From Synergistaceae bacterium (lineage in GTDB: Bacteria; Synergistota; Synergistia; Synergistales; Aminobacteriaceae), in NCBI GenBank assembly GCA_031277095.1, contig JAISLU010000093.1:62001-126000 (forward strand): a stretch of 64,000 bases of DNA, written 5' to 3'. The position numbers and the translations under genes were made by a program. Position 1 is the stretch's first letter. The number at the start of each line of letters is the position of its first letter. The notes beneath the pieces were generated by a model. It had not been told where the DNA came from, searched no databases, and worked only from the letters and a program-made list of their open reading frames with translations. Shown here in pieces: positions 7,744 to 16,959 of the stretch.

Positions 7744-8594
7744 ATATGGTGAATCCGCACCTGCCTCTCGCCCCCGAAACGACCACCCGCACTTTGTCGG
7801 AGGGGGAGGCGCTGAGGGTGGAGCGTCTTTCCATCAGTTTCGGCGGACTCAGGGCGGTGGACGATCTGAGTTTCGCCGTCAGAAAAAAAGAGATCTTCGG
7901 CCTCATCGGGCCCAACGGCGCGGGCAAAACCACCGTCTTCAACTGCATCACGCAGTTTTACAGGCCCGACGAGGGCAGCGTTTTCTTCTCGGTCTGGAAA
8001 AACGGGACCGAAGAGGTGGTCAACCTGGTGGGAAAGCCCGTACACAGCATCATTGGCCTGGGGCTGGTGCGTACCTTCCAGAACGTCGAGGTCATCCAGG
8101 AGCTGTCGCTGCTGGAAAACGTCCTCATCGGCGCTCACATCGACTTCAAGGCCACGATTTTGGAACAAGCGTTCAAACTGCCCCGGGCCCGGCGCGAGGA
8201 AAGGTCGTTCCAAAAGAAGGCCGAGGAAGCCCTGACCTTCTTGGGTATCGCCGACCGGAAAAACTTGCCCGCAGGTGGTCAGCCCTACGGAGTCCTGAAA
8301 AAAGTGGAGCTGGCGCGCACGCTGATGGCGAATCCCCGCCTGATCATCCTGGACGAGCCGGCCGCTGGGCTGAACGACAACGAGACCCAGGATCTGGTCT
8401 CCATCATCCGCCAGATACGCGACGCGTACGACTGCACCATTCTTCTGGTGGAACACGACATGCGCCTCGTAATGGGCGTATGCGACAGAATCTGCGCGAT
8501 CTCTTTCGGCAAATTCCTGGCCTGCGACGTGCCAGAGGAAATCAAGCGCAACAAGCTGGTGCAGGAAGCTTACCTTGGAGAGGAAGAGGCATGA
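7740..8594 (+). CDS. livG: Branched-chain amino-acid ABC transporter ATPase LivG (set 1)
   Basis: A 284-residue ABC ATPase with Walker A GPNGAGKTT near residue 60, Walker B LIILDEPAAGLND near 205 and switch His in LVEHDMRLVMG near 237. The signature region reads YGVLKKVELAR, the LivG-type variant of LSGGQ. The insertion after Walker A and the C-terminal EAYLGEE tail are characteristic of LivG. An N-terminal extension of about 25 residues precedes the ABC core. The ATG overlaps the livM stop and its own stop overlaps livF. It hydrolyses ATP on the cytoplasmic face to drive uptake. Confidence 0.93.
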   Translation: MNMVNPHLPLAPETTTRTLSEGEALRVERLSISFGGLRAVDDLSFAVRKKEIFGLIGPNGAGKTTVFNCITQFYRPDEGSVFFSVWKNGTEEVVNLVGKPVHSIIGLGLVRTFQNVEVIQELSLLENVLIGAHIDFKATILEQAFKLPRARREERSFQKKAEEALTFLGIADRKNLPAGGQPYGVLKKVELARTLMANPRLIILDEPAAGLNDNETQDLVSIIRQIRDAYDCTILLVEHDMRLVMGVCDRICAISFGKFLACDVPEEIKRNKLVQEAYLGEEEA

Positions 8595-9310
8595 ACAAGA
8601 CCGCTTTGAGCATAAAGGGTTTGAAAGTACGTTACGGAGCTATCGAAGCCGTCAAGGGCATCGACATCGACGTCCCCGAGGGGCGGGTGGTGGCGCTTTT
8701 GGGGGCGAACGGCGCCGGAAAGACCTCCGCGCTGCGCACCATCTCCGGTCTGACCCCGGCCGCCGGGGGGCGCGTCACCTATTACGACCGCGACATCACC
8801 AACATGGATGCCGAGAAAATAGCGGCCCTGGGCATCACCCAATCTCCGGAGGGAAGGCAGATTTTCGGCGACCTGACGGTGGAGGAAAACCTGAAGGTGG
8901 GGGCCTTCACCGTGCGGGACAAACGGGTGGTCGAGGCGAGTTTCGAGCGCTGCTACCGTTATTTTCCCCGGCTTCTGGAGAGAAGAAAGCAGATGAGCTA
9001 CACCCTCTCGGGCGGCGAGCTGCAAATGCTGGCCATTGCCCGGGCGATGATGGCCAATCCCAAGGTGCTGCTGCTGGACGAGCCGTCTTTGGGCCTGGCG
9101 CCCCTCGTGGTCCGCGATATTTTCGCCATTATCGACGAAATCCGGCGTGAGGGCACGACGGTGATCATCGTGGAGCAAAATGCCCTGCAGACCTTGAAGA
9201 TCGCCGACTACGGCTACGTGCTGGAGGTGGGAGAAATTCACATTCACGGCCCGGCAGCCGAGCTGATACAGGATACCCGCCTGGTGGAGGCCTATCTGGG
9301 CTCGAAGTGA
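8591..9310 (+). CDS. livF: Branched-chain amino-acid ABC transporter ATPase LivF (set 1)
   Basis: A 239-residue ABC ATPase with Walker A GANGAGKTS, the QSPEGRQIF segment near residue 85, ABC signature LSGGELQM near 140 and Walker B LLLDEPSLGLAP near 160, then IVEQNA. These are hallmarks of LivF. ATG at 8591 overlaps the livG stop codon and follows GGAGAGGAAGAGG. It forms the heterodimeric motor with LivG. Confidence 0.93.
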   Translation: MNKTALSIKGLKVRYGAIEAVKGIDIDVPEGRVVALLGANGAGKTSALRTISGLTPAAGGRVTYYDRDITNMDAEKIAALGITQSPEGRQIFGDLTVEENLKVGAFTVRDKRVVEASFERCYRYFPRLLERRKQMSYTLSGGELQMLAIARAMMANPKVLLLDEPSLGLAPLVVRDIFAIIDEIRREGTTVIIVEQNALQTLKIADYGYVLEVGEIHIHGPAAELIQDTRLVEAYLGSK

Positions 9311-9406
9311 CATCCGGGCTGGAAGTGCGGAGAGTTTTTTATTTTTATTTTCGATGTTTACGCGGCGAGCGTTGACATATATTTCAAAATTTTGGAGGGA
9401 AAAGTC

Positions 9407-10642
9407 ATGAAAAGAGCGTTTATTGCAATGCTGGCGGTATCGATGGTTTTCAGTTGGGCTGTCTGCGGAAGTGCTGCCAAGAAGTACTCCCAGGGAGTCA
9501 GCGACACCCAGGTCGTCATCGGCAATTCCATCGCCACGTCGGGGCCCTACGCCCCTGTGGGCGTGCCGTTTCTTGCGGGTATCCAGGCTTATGTGGACAG
9601 GGTGAACGCGGAGGGCGGCATCGACGGGCGTAAAATCGTCCTCAACCATATCACGGACGACGAGTTCGACCCCGCCAAAGGAAAGGCCGCTCTGGCCAAT
9701 TTGGTGGAGGACGAAAAGGTCTTCGCCATTGTCGGGCACTTCGGCACTCCAGTGGTGGCCGCGACGGTCGGGGACCTGAAAGAATACGGCATTCCCGCCG
9801 TCTACTTTGCCACCGGTATCGGCCAGCTTTACGCCGACAACGCGAAGACCAACGACGAGGGCTACAACATCTTCCCCGTGCAGCCCATCTACATCACCGA
9901 GGGGCGCATCATGGTCGCCTACGCCGCCGGCAAGTTCAACGCCAAGAAAATCGGGATCATCTACACCAACGATGACGCGGGAGTGAATCTTTATCACGGC
10001 GCGACGGCCCAGATCCAGGAGACCGGAGGGCTGGAAGCGGTAGCCGCCCAGGTCACGGCCGGCACAGCCGACGTTTCGGCCGCCGTGACCACCATGAAAA
10101 ACGCCAACGTGGACTTCGTGATCGTCGCCTCCATTCAGGGCACCATGCCCACCATCGTGAAAGAGCTGGCCGCCCAGAGCGTGAATAAAGACTGTATCAC
10201 CACCTACGTCAACGAGGCCCTGGCCATGAGCGAGGCCGTCGTGAACGACATCAAGGGCAAGTTCGACGTCTATACCCTGGGTTGGGTCGAGTACGCCGAC
10301 AAGGCCGCTCTGGATCTTTACATCAAATGGGCGCCCGAGAAATACGCGATGAACATCTACGCGCAAACGGGCTGGATCGCGGGGCATTTCTTCTGCGAAG
10401 GGCTGCGCCGCCTGGCCGGCAAGGACGAGATCACCTGGGAAAGCTACATGGCGGCTCTGGAGAACGGCGGACCCATCAAAAACCCCTTCGGCGGCGTCAT
10501 CGACTACGCCAACGGCAAACGCCGGGGCACCCAGGAAATGCACCTGTCCAAGGCCGTCCCCGTCTCCGAGCAGTGGCCCTCCGGCTGGGAGCTGGTATTC
10601 CCTCTCGCCAGCGTGGACTCCCTGCTGGGTAAAGGCAAATAA
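9407..10642 (+). CDS. livJ: Branched-chain amino-acid-type ABC substrate-binding protein
   Basis: A 411-residue periplasmic binding protein of the LivJ (type I, Peripla_BP_6) fold. Residues 1-24 form a signal peptide (MKRAFIAMLAVSMVF core) ending at an AxA-like site. VVIGNSIATSGPYAPVG is the usual ligand-domain opening. ATG at 9407 is correct because the earlier TTG would translate the GGAGGG ribosome-binding site. It is the last gene of the first liv operon, 96 bases after livF. The protein is longer than E. coli LivJ (about 367 residues), which is common for the wider family that binds amides and aromatic acids, so leucine or valine is not assured. Confidence 0.88.
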   Translation: MKRAFIAMLAVSMVFSWAVCGSAAKKYSQGVSDTQVVIGNSIATSGPYAPVGVPFLAGIQAYVDRVNAEGGIDGRKIVLNHITDDEFDPAKGKAALANLVEDEKVFAIVGHFGTPVVAATVGDLKEYGIPAVYFATGIGQLYADNAKTNDEGYNIFPVQPIYITEGRIMVAYAAGKFNAKKIGIIYTNDDAGVNLYHGATAQIQETGGLEAVAAQVTAGTADVSAAVTTMKNANVDFVIVASIQGTMPTIVKELAAQSVNKDCITTYVNEALAMSEAVVNDIKGKFDVYTLGWVEYADKAALDLYIKWAPEKYAMNIYAQTGWIAGHFFCEGLRRLAGKDEITWESYMAALENGGPIKNPFGGVIDYANGKRRGTQEMHLSKAVPVSEQWPSGWELVFPLASVDSLLGKGK

Positions 10643-10788
10643 GAGAAACCACCATAATAAATTTTAAATTGAGTTCGCGTTGAAATTCAAATTAAATTTC
10701 ACAGAATTAAATTTCACATCGGATTCCAACTTCAAATCAGTTTCCAACTTTTAAAAATACCGTTTCAAGTTCAAGAAAGTTCAAGAAA

Positions 10789-10831
10789 GCGACACAGGGG
10801 GCAACCAAAAGGTTGTTCCCCTGTTTGTCGC
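10789..10831. terminator. Bidirectional hairpin terminator between convergent genes
   Basis: A long hairpin (left arm 10789-10806, loop AAAA, right arm 10811-10831) pairs GCGACA, CAGGGG and CAACC blocks with their complements, with two unpaired bases. It lies between the convergent binding-protein and PLP-lyase genes. The AT-rich stretch 10643-10788 before it holds only imperfect direct repeats, e.g. AATTAAATTTCACA twice. Confidence 0.7.
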
Positions 10832-10835
10832 GCCG

Positions 10836-12047
10836 CTAAATTTTATCCAGCGCCTGGGCGAGATCTTCCAGAATGTCCTCCGCCTCCTCCAGCCCTATGG
10901 AAAAGCGAAGCTGGCCCGGGGTGATGCCCGCTTTCGTCAGCGCGTCCCCGCTGTAAAAACGGTGGGAGGTTTTGACTGGGTGAGAGACGGTGGTGGCGGT
11001 TCCGGCCAGGCTGGGGACGAAGGCGATCATGGCCAACTCCGCGATAAGGGCGGATGCCTCTTTTATCCCGCCCCTCAAGTTGACGCTGAGCATTCCCCCG
11101 CAGCGCCCGCCGATGAACTGGCGCTGGGCTCTTTCGTAGGACGGGGAGGAGGCGAGCCCGGGGTAGAACACCTTCTCCGCCTTTGGGTGCGTCTCCAAAA
11201 ATTTCGCGACGGCAAGGGCATTTTCCGAGTGTTTTCTCATCCTAAGGTCGAGGGTTCGCAGGCTTCGGGCCAGGAGCCAGCAGTCGGACGGGCTGGGGAC
11301 GGCACCGTAAAGCACCTGAAATCGCTTGATCGTATCGATGATGCCGCCCCGGGCGACGACGGCGCCCCCCGTAATGTCGCTGTGCCCGCCCAGGTATTTT
11401 GTCGCGCTGTACAGCACGGCGTCGGCCCCGAGTGACAGAGGCTTTACGATGGCGGGCGTTGCGAAAGTATTGTCCACGAACAGAAGAGCGCCATGTTCGT
11501 GAGCTGTTTGCGAGACGGCGGCGATGTCGGGGACCTCCATGAGAGGGTTGCTGATGGTCTCGGTGTAGACCAGCCTCGTGTTGGGCCGAATGCGGGGAGC
11601 CAGGTCCTCTTTCAGAAGATCGACGAAGGTCGTCTCCACGCCAAAACGCGCCAGTTCGTTGGCGAGATAGTCATAGGTGCCCCCGTACAGAACGCTCGAC
11701 GCGACGATGTGGTCGCCTGTCTTCACGAAGGACAAGATCGAGGTTGTGATGGCGGCCATGCCCGAGGAAAACACCAATGCCTTCTCGCCCTCGTCCGCCG
11801 CGGCCAGAATCCGGGAAACCGCGTCCATGTTGGGGTTCGCCATCCGGGAGTAGATGAAGCCCTCCGCTTCACGCTCATAAATCGCGTCCACCGAGGGGAC
11901 GTCGTCGAAGGCGAAAACGGAGGTCAGATAGATGGGAAACGTTTCGGGCACGGACGCGACGTTCCTCATCTCTTTACATACTTGTCCGTCTCCCGTGTGG
12001 ATCAGCTCGGTAGACAATTTTTTCTTGCGCGCGTTTTTATCGCTCAT
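10836..12047 (-). CDS. PLP-dependent Cys/Met-metabolism lyase
   Basis: A 403-residue fold-type I PLP enzyme of the cystathionine gamma-synthase / methionine gamma-lyase family. It has YSRMANP near residue 67, SSGMAAI near 95 for the PLP phosphate, DNTFATP near 190 and the Schiff-base lysine in YSATKYLGGHSD near 212. In methionine gamma-lyase a characteristic Cys follows LYG; here the segment reads VLYGGTYDY, so methioninase activity is doubtful and a trans-sulfuration or other gamma/beta-lyase is possible. It is the last gene of the minus-strand cyclase-livHMGF cluster, 71 bases after livF, which suggests a role in breaking down an imported amino acid. Confidence 0.88.
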   Translation of the reverse strand: MSDKNARKKKLSTELIHTGDGQVCKEMRNVASVPETFPIYLTSVFAFDDVPSVDAIYEREAEGFIYSRMANPNMDAVSRILAAADEGEKALVFSSGMAAITTSILSFVKTGDHIVASSVLYGGTYDYLANELARFGVETTFVDLLKEDLAPRIRPNTRLVYTETISNPLMEVPDIAAVSQTAHEHGALLFVDNTFATPAIVKPLSLGADAVLYSATKYLGGHSDITGGAVVARGGIIDTIKRFQVLYGAVPSPSDCWLLARSLRTLDLRMRKHSENALAVAKFLETHPKAEKVFYPGLASSPSYERAQRQFIGGRCGGMLSVNLRGGIKEASALIAELAMIAFVPSLAGTATTVSHPVKTSHRFYSGDALTKAGITPGQLRFSIGLEEAEDILEDLAQALDKI

Positions 12048-12064
12048 CGTTCCACATTCTTTCT

Positions 12065-12088
12065 CGATTCACAAACCCGATTCACAAA
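12065..12088. repeat. 13-bp period direct repeat in the PLP-lyase leader
   Basis: CGATTCACAAA occurs at 12065-12075 and 12078-12088, a period of 13, with a degenerate third copy near 12093-12103. It lies between livF (set 2) and the PLP lyase. Confidence 0.75.
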
Positions 12089-12118
12089 TAATAATTTCAC
12101 AATCAAGGCGGGTATGTT

Positions 12119-12838
<720 letters not shown>

Positions 12839-12869
12839 GTCCCGACTTCCTTCCTCTCGGCTTCCCGCC

Positions 12870-13712
12870 TCATTGGACTGGGGGGCTGGCCCCCACGGGG
12901 CCGTCGCCCACGGGCGCGTCCTTGCCCAGATAGGCCTCGATGACCTGAGGGTTTGTCCGAATGGTCTCAGGCGAGCCCTCGGCGATCAGCAGCCCGCGAT
13001 CCAGCACCCAGATGTACTCGCAAACGCCCATCACCACCTTCATGTCGTGTTCAATCAGGAGAATGGTCAGGTCGAAGTCGTCCCGCAGCTTTCGGATGAA
13101 GTTCAAGAGTTCCACCGACTCTTGAGGGTTCATGCCGGCCGCCGGTTCGTCCAGCAGGAGAAATTTGGGCCGCGTCGCCAGGGCTCGGGCGATTTCGAGG
13201 CGTCTCTGGGCGCCGTAGGGCAAAGACGACGAAACCGCGTCGGCCTGTTCGGCCAGCCCCAGATGGGCCAAAAGCTCCAAGGAACCGGCGCGGATTTCCC
13301 GTTCCTCCCGGAGGGCTGCCGGGAAAACGAAGGGGAGGAGATTCTGCCACCACCTTCCCTTTTGACGCACGTAACTGCCGATCATGACGTTTTCGAGTAC
13401 CGTTTCGTTGTGAAAAAGACGGATATTCTGGAAAGTCCGGGACAAACCGGCTTCGCACACTTTATGGGGAGGAAGGCCGGTCAAGGGTTTCCCCATGAAA
13501 TCCACGGAACCCTTCGTCGGCTTGTAAAATCCGGTGATGACGTTGAACACCGTGGTTTTGCCGGCTCCGTTGGGGCCGATGAGCCCCGTGATACTGCCCT
13601 CGGGGACGTTCATGGAAAGATCGCCCACAGCGACCAGTCCGCCGAAACGCAGGGTGACGTCTTTGATTTTCAGAACGATATTTTGGGCGGCTTTTCCTTC
13701 GGGGTTCTTCAT
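12870..13712 (-). CDS. livG: Branched-chain amino-acid ABC transporter ATPase LivG (set 2)
   Basis: A 280-residue ATPase with Walker A GPNGAGKTT, signature region YGAQRRLEIARAL and Walker B LLLDEPAAGMNP, then IEHDMKVVMG. ATG at 13712 overlaps the livM stop. The last residues (DGPVGASPP) come from a GC-rich inverted repeat (GGGGGGCTGGCCCCC region, 12881-12897), so the C-terminal tail appears to have been built from a hairpin sequence, possibly also acting on the mRNA. Confidence 0.92.
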   Translation of the reverse strand: MKNPEGKAAQNIVLKIKDVTLRFGGLVAVGDLSMNVPEGSITGLIGPNGAGKTTVFNVITGFYKPTKGSVDFMGKPLTGLPPHKVCEAGLSRTFQNIRLFHNETVLENVMIGSYVRQKGRWWQNLLPFVFPAALREEREIRAGSLELLAHLGLAEQADAVSSSLPYGAQRRLEIARALATRPKFLLLDEPAAGMNPQESVELLNFIRKLRDDFDLTILLIEHDMKVVMGVCEYIWVLDRGLLIAEGSPETIRTNPQVIEAYLGKDAPVGDGPVGASPPVQ

Positions 13713-14773
13713 TGGCCTACCCCTTTCGTTTCGGATTTCTCTCCGGGGGCTCCGGTCGGGAAAAACCAGTCCCAGGAGAACTCCCGCGTTCCCATGATTC
13801 CCTCCCGCCGGAAGATGATGATCACGATCAGGAGGACGGAAAAAATGACCATGCGCATGCCCGGAATGCCGGGAATGTGGAAGGAGCCGATCGTGACCGG
13901 GTTCTCGACGAATCGAAGCCACTCCAACAGGGTCGTGACTAAAATCGAGCCTATGACGCTGCCCGTGATGGACCCCAGGCCGCCCACCACCACCACCATC
14001 AAAAGGCTGTAGGTCTGCGTGATCATGAACATTTTGGGGTCGATGGTGGTGATGAGATTTCCCATCAGCGCTCCGCCTACCCCTCCGCCGAAACAGCCGA
14101 TGACGAAGGCCAGAACTCGAGTTTGAAAGGTGTCGATCCCCATGGTTTTCGCCGCGATCTCGTCGTCCCGGACAGCCCGCAGGACGTTGCCGAAGTTGCT
14201 TTTCATCAGACGTATCATGAAGAGCAGCACCACGAGGAGGCACCCGTAGCTCATCCACAGGTCGGTGTGGGCGGGGATGCCCTTCAGCCCCAGAGAGCCG
14301 TTGGTCAGGGGGGTCAGGTTGACGATCAGGATGCGGATGATCTCCGCGAAGCCCAGGGTCGCGATGCCCAGGTAATCCCCTCCCAAGCGCAGCACCGGCA
14401 GGGCGATGAGCCACCCCAGAAAAGACGCGGCCAGCCCCGCCAGCACCAAGGACACGATGAAGGGGGTGTGGAAGTTCAAAAGCCACGGGGCGATGGGGTC
14501 CAGTATCCACATGGTGACCTTTTGCTCGGGCGTCAGAATCAACAGGGCGGAAACGTAGGCCCCTATCGCCATAAAGCCCGCGTGACCCAGGGAGAACATG
14601 CCTGTCATGCCGTAGATGAGGTTGAGAGAAAGGCCCAGTATGGCGTTGATGGCTATGAGGTTGATGATGCGCAGCTTGTAGCCGTCTAGATTGCCGGGCG
14701 CCCACCACAGAAAATAGACCAGCACTCCCAGCGACAGCAGGTTCAAAATGCCGTTGCGGATCTTCGTTTTCAT
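13709..14773 (-). CDS. livM: Branched-chain amino-acid ABC transporter permease LivM (set 2)
   Basis: A 354-residue polytopic membrane protein from ATG at 14773. It has LSLNLIYGMTGMFSLGHAG near residue 50, GGDYLGIATLGF near 130 and GGLGSITGSVIG near 270. It overlaps livH by 4 bases. The C-terminus is slightly extended and charged (GEKSETKG). It forms the membrane channel with LivH of this set. Confidence 0.92.
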   Translation of the reverse strand: MKTKIRNGILNLLSLGVLVYFLWWAPGNLDGYKLRIINLIAINAILGLSLNLIYGMTGMFSLGHAGFMAIGAYVSALLILTPEQKVTMWILDPIAPWLLNFHTPFIVSLVLAGLAASFLGWLIALPVLRLGGDYLGIATLGFAEIIRILIVNLTPLTNGSLGLKGIPAHTDLWMSYGCLLVVLLFMIRLMKSNFGNVLRAVRDDEIAAKTMGIDTFQTRVLAFVIGCFGGGVGGALMGNLITTIDPKMFMITQTYSLLMVVVVGGLGSITGSVIGSILVTTLLEWLRFVENPVTIGSFHIPGIPGMRMVIFSVLLIVIIIFRREGIMGTREFSWDWFFPTGAPGEKSETKGVGQ

Positions 14774-15678
14774 ATTTTTTCCTCCAGCCTCTCGCCCATT
14801 AACCCTGTGGGCTTGACGAGCAGAATGACGATGAGAAGCACGAAGGCAAAAGCGTCCTTGTAGCCCGAGAGCCGCGGGAAAAAGGCAATGGACATGATCT
14901 CGACGAATCCCAGCGCCAGTCCTCCGATCATCGCGCCGGGAATAGAGCCGATCCCGCCGAAGACCGCGGCGATGAAGGCCTTGAAGCCGGGAAATATGCC
15001 CATGAAGGGCTCCACCCGGGGGTAGCGCAGCGCCCACATGATCCCCGCCAAAGCGGCCAACGCCGACCCCAGCGCAAAGGTGAGGGCGATGATTCGGTCC
15101 ACGGAGACGCCCATCAGGCGCGTGGTTTCGATATCATAGGAGATGGAGCGCATGGCCAGCCCCGGTTTGGTTCTGTGGACGATCCACAAAAGCCCGCCGA
15201 CGATGAGAAACGAGATGACTGGGACCATGAGCCCCAGGGGAATGAGGCGTATTTCCCCGAAGCTGGGACTTTTGATGAGAATGGGGTGCATCAGCCAAGG
15301 GGGCTGGACCACGGCCCGAGGCATTCCGGTGAAGACGACGACGGAGAGGTTTTCGAGAAAAAAGGAAACTCCGATGGCGCTGATCAGCGCGGATATGCGG
15401 GGGGCGCTGCGGAGGGGACGGTAGGCGATGCGGTCGACCAGCAGGCCGCAGAGGGTGGCTCCCGCGATGGCAATCGCCACGCCGATTCCCCAGGGGAGCT
15501 TGAACTGGATGGTGGCAAAAAAGACGAAATACGCGCCCAACATGAAAATATCTCCGTGGGCAAAGTTAATGAGCCGTAAGATACCGTACACCATGGTATA
15601 CCCGATAGCGATCAACCCGTAAAGGGCCCCCAGGCCCAGCGCGTTGATAAAGTGTTGAACGAACATGTTCAAACTCAA
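14770..15678 (-). CDS. livH: Branched-chain amino-acid ABC transporter permease LivH (set 2)
   Basis: A 302-residue membrane protein with GALYGLIAIGYTMVYGI near residue 20, LINFAHGDIFMLGAY near 40 and KPTGLMGERLEEKI at the C-terminus, all LivH hallmarks. TTG at 15678 follows GGGGG at suitable spacing; ATG at 15666 is the alternative. It follows the exported cyclase gene by 56 bases. No substrate-binding-protein gene accompanies this set in the window. Confidence 0.92.
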   Translation of the reverse strand: MSLNMFVQHFINALGLGALYGLIAIGYTMVYGILRLINFAHGDIFMLGAYFVFFATIQFKLPWGIGVAIAIAGATLCGLLVDRIAYRPLRSAPRISALISAIGVSFFLENLSVVVFTGMPRAVVQPPWLMHPILIKSPSFGEIRLIPLGLMVPVISFLIVGGLLWIVHRTKPGLAMRSISYDIETTRLMGVSVDRIIALTFALGSALAALAGIMWALRYPRVEPFMGIFPGFKAFIAAVFGGIGSIPGAMIGGLALGFVEIMSIAFFPRLSGYKDAFAFVLLIVILLVKPTGLMGERLEEKI

Positions 15679-15734
15679 TAAACATTCCCCCTTTTCGGGT
15701 TCTTATATTCCCGATAAAAAAACCGCGGCTTCCG

Positions 15735-16550
15735 TCAGGGCAAAATGGCGAAGACCCGGGCGGGAAATCCGCTGCCGTTCAAAGGCTTGGGCCATGTGAC
15801 GACGATCAGCGCACCCCATTCCGGAAGGGAATCCGTGTTGGCCAGCAACTCGATCTGGTAGCAGTTTTTCGAGAGAACGTAGGTCTCGCACTCCATGTTT
15901 CCCTTGTACCCGGCGTCGGTGTCGGTTGTTTCATGGCCGATGGCGCGAACCTTGCGATCTTCGAAGAGTACCTTCAGGAGGTCGAGCCCCCAGGCGGGGA
16001 AGTGCGCCACTCCCTTTTCGTCGGCGTTCTGGAACGCCTTGGCGTCCGGCCATCGCTTGTGCCATCCGGTACGGAGCGCCACGAAAGTTCCCTCGGGCAA
16101 GGGCCCGTTGCGGCTTTCCCACTCCTCCAGGTCCTTGATAGATGCCTCGTAGTCCGGGTTTTTCTGCACTTTCTCACGAATATCCAAGACGGCCAGAGGA
16201 GCGATCATCTCTTTCACGTCGATCTGGTCCGCCATCCGCAGCCCCTTGATGAAGTGGGCGGGAGGGTCCACGTGGGTTCCCCACTGTCCCACCAAGGTGT
16301 ACCGATGCGCATAGAATCCGTCCGCGTCGTAATCGTAGATTTTTTCCATCTTCATATCGTCGAATCCGGGCCAGTGAGGAATGCCCAAAGTAAAAGCGTG
16401 GGTCATATCGACAAATTCCTTGCCCTTCAAAACATCGAAGATCTGGAGCAGACTCGCGTCCTCCAGTTTCACGTCCGCGGCAAACGCGCTTCCCGTCAAA
16501 CATGCCCACAGAATCAAAACCGCCGATATCTTCGATAACTTACGCATCAT
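15735..16550 (-). CDS. Exported cyclase-family (kynurenine-formamidase-like) metal hydrolase
   Basis: A 271-residue protein with a signal peptide (residues 1-24, core ISAVLILWACLTGSAFA), so it is likely periplasmic. The mature part matches the cyclase / KynB family: FTLGIPHWPGF near residue 58 and the metal-binding segment QWGTHVDPPAHF near 93. The first ligand of the usual HxGTHxDxPxHF motif is Gln here. Family members hydrolyse cyclic or N-formyl amides such as N-formylkynurenine or isatin. It is the first gene before livHMGF set 2, occupying the place where a binding protein might be expected. It may therefore generate the transported acid outside the cytoplasm, which is inference. Confidence 0.82.
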   Translation of the reverse strand: MMRKLSKISAVLILWACLTGSAFAADVKLEDASLLQIFDVLKGKEFVDMTHAFTLGIPHWPGFDDMKMEKIYDYDADGFYAHRYTLVGQWGTHVDPPAHFIKGLRMADQIDVKEMIAPLAVLDIREKVQKNPDYEASIKDLEEWESRNGPLPEGTFVALRTGWHKRWPDAKAFQNADEKGVAHFPAWGLDLLKVLFEDRKVRAIGHETTDTDAGYKGNMECETYVLSKNCYQIELLANTDSLPEWGALIVVTWPKPLNGSGFPARVFAILP

Positions 16551-16608
16551 AACAACACACCTCCGTCATAAAATTACGTAAACGAAAAAATAAAATCACT
16601 TGCGCACT

Positions 16609-16680
16609 CTTTTTTCACATCTTTTTTCAAATCTTTTTCCCACTCTTTTCTTGAATCTTTTCTTGACCTTTTTCGTAAAT
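16609..16680. repeat. 12-bp tandem repeat, six degenerate copies
   Basis: Six consecutive 12-bp units of the type CTTTTTTCAxAT / CTTTTCTTGAAT lie upstream of the cyclase gene. The rest of the 16551-16959 intergenic stretch is AT-rich and includes a second repeat, four 10-bp units of type AAGAAAAAAT at 16792-16831, in the leader of the divergent kinase gene. No convincing promoter pair was found. Confidence 0.85.
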
Positions 16681-16959
16681 TGTCCCCGAACGCATGCCCC
16701 GAAATAAAATAATTCGCAATTATAAGCACGAGTATGCTATATTTCAAGTATCTGTTTTTTTATATTACTACAACTTCAGCGTCTTACGCGAAAGAAAAAA
16801 TAAGAAAAAATAAAAGAAAATAAATGAATATAATGAAGATATACGGATCTTTTTTAAATATGAGCAACGTACTTCCGATATATGAAGTATCATCCGACAA
16901 AAGTACACTTGAATATGAAGATAGAGGCAGTAGGCGATGTCCGCATGAAAGGAAATTCG

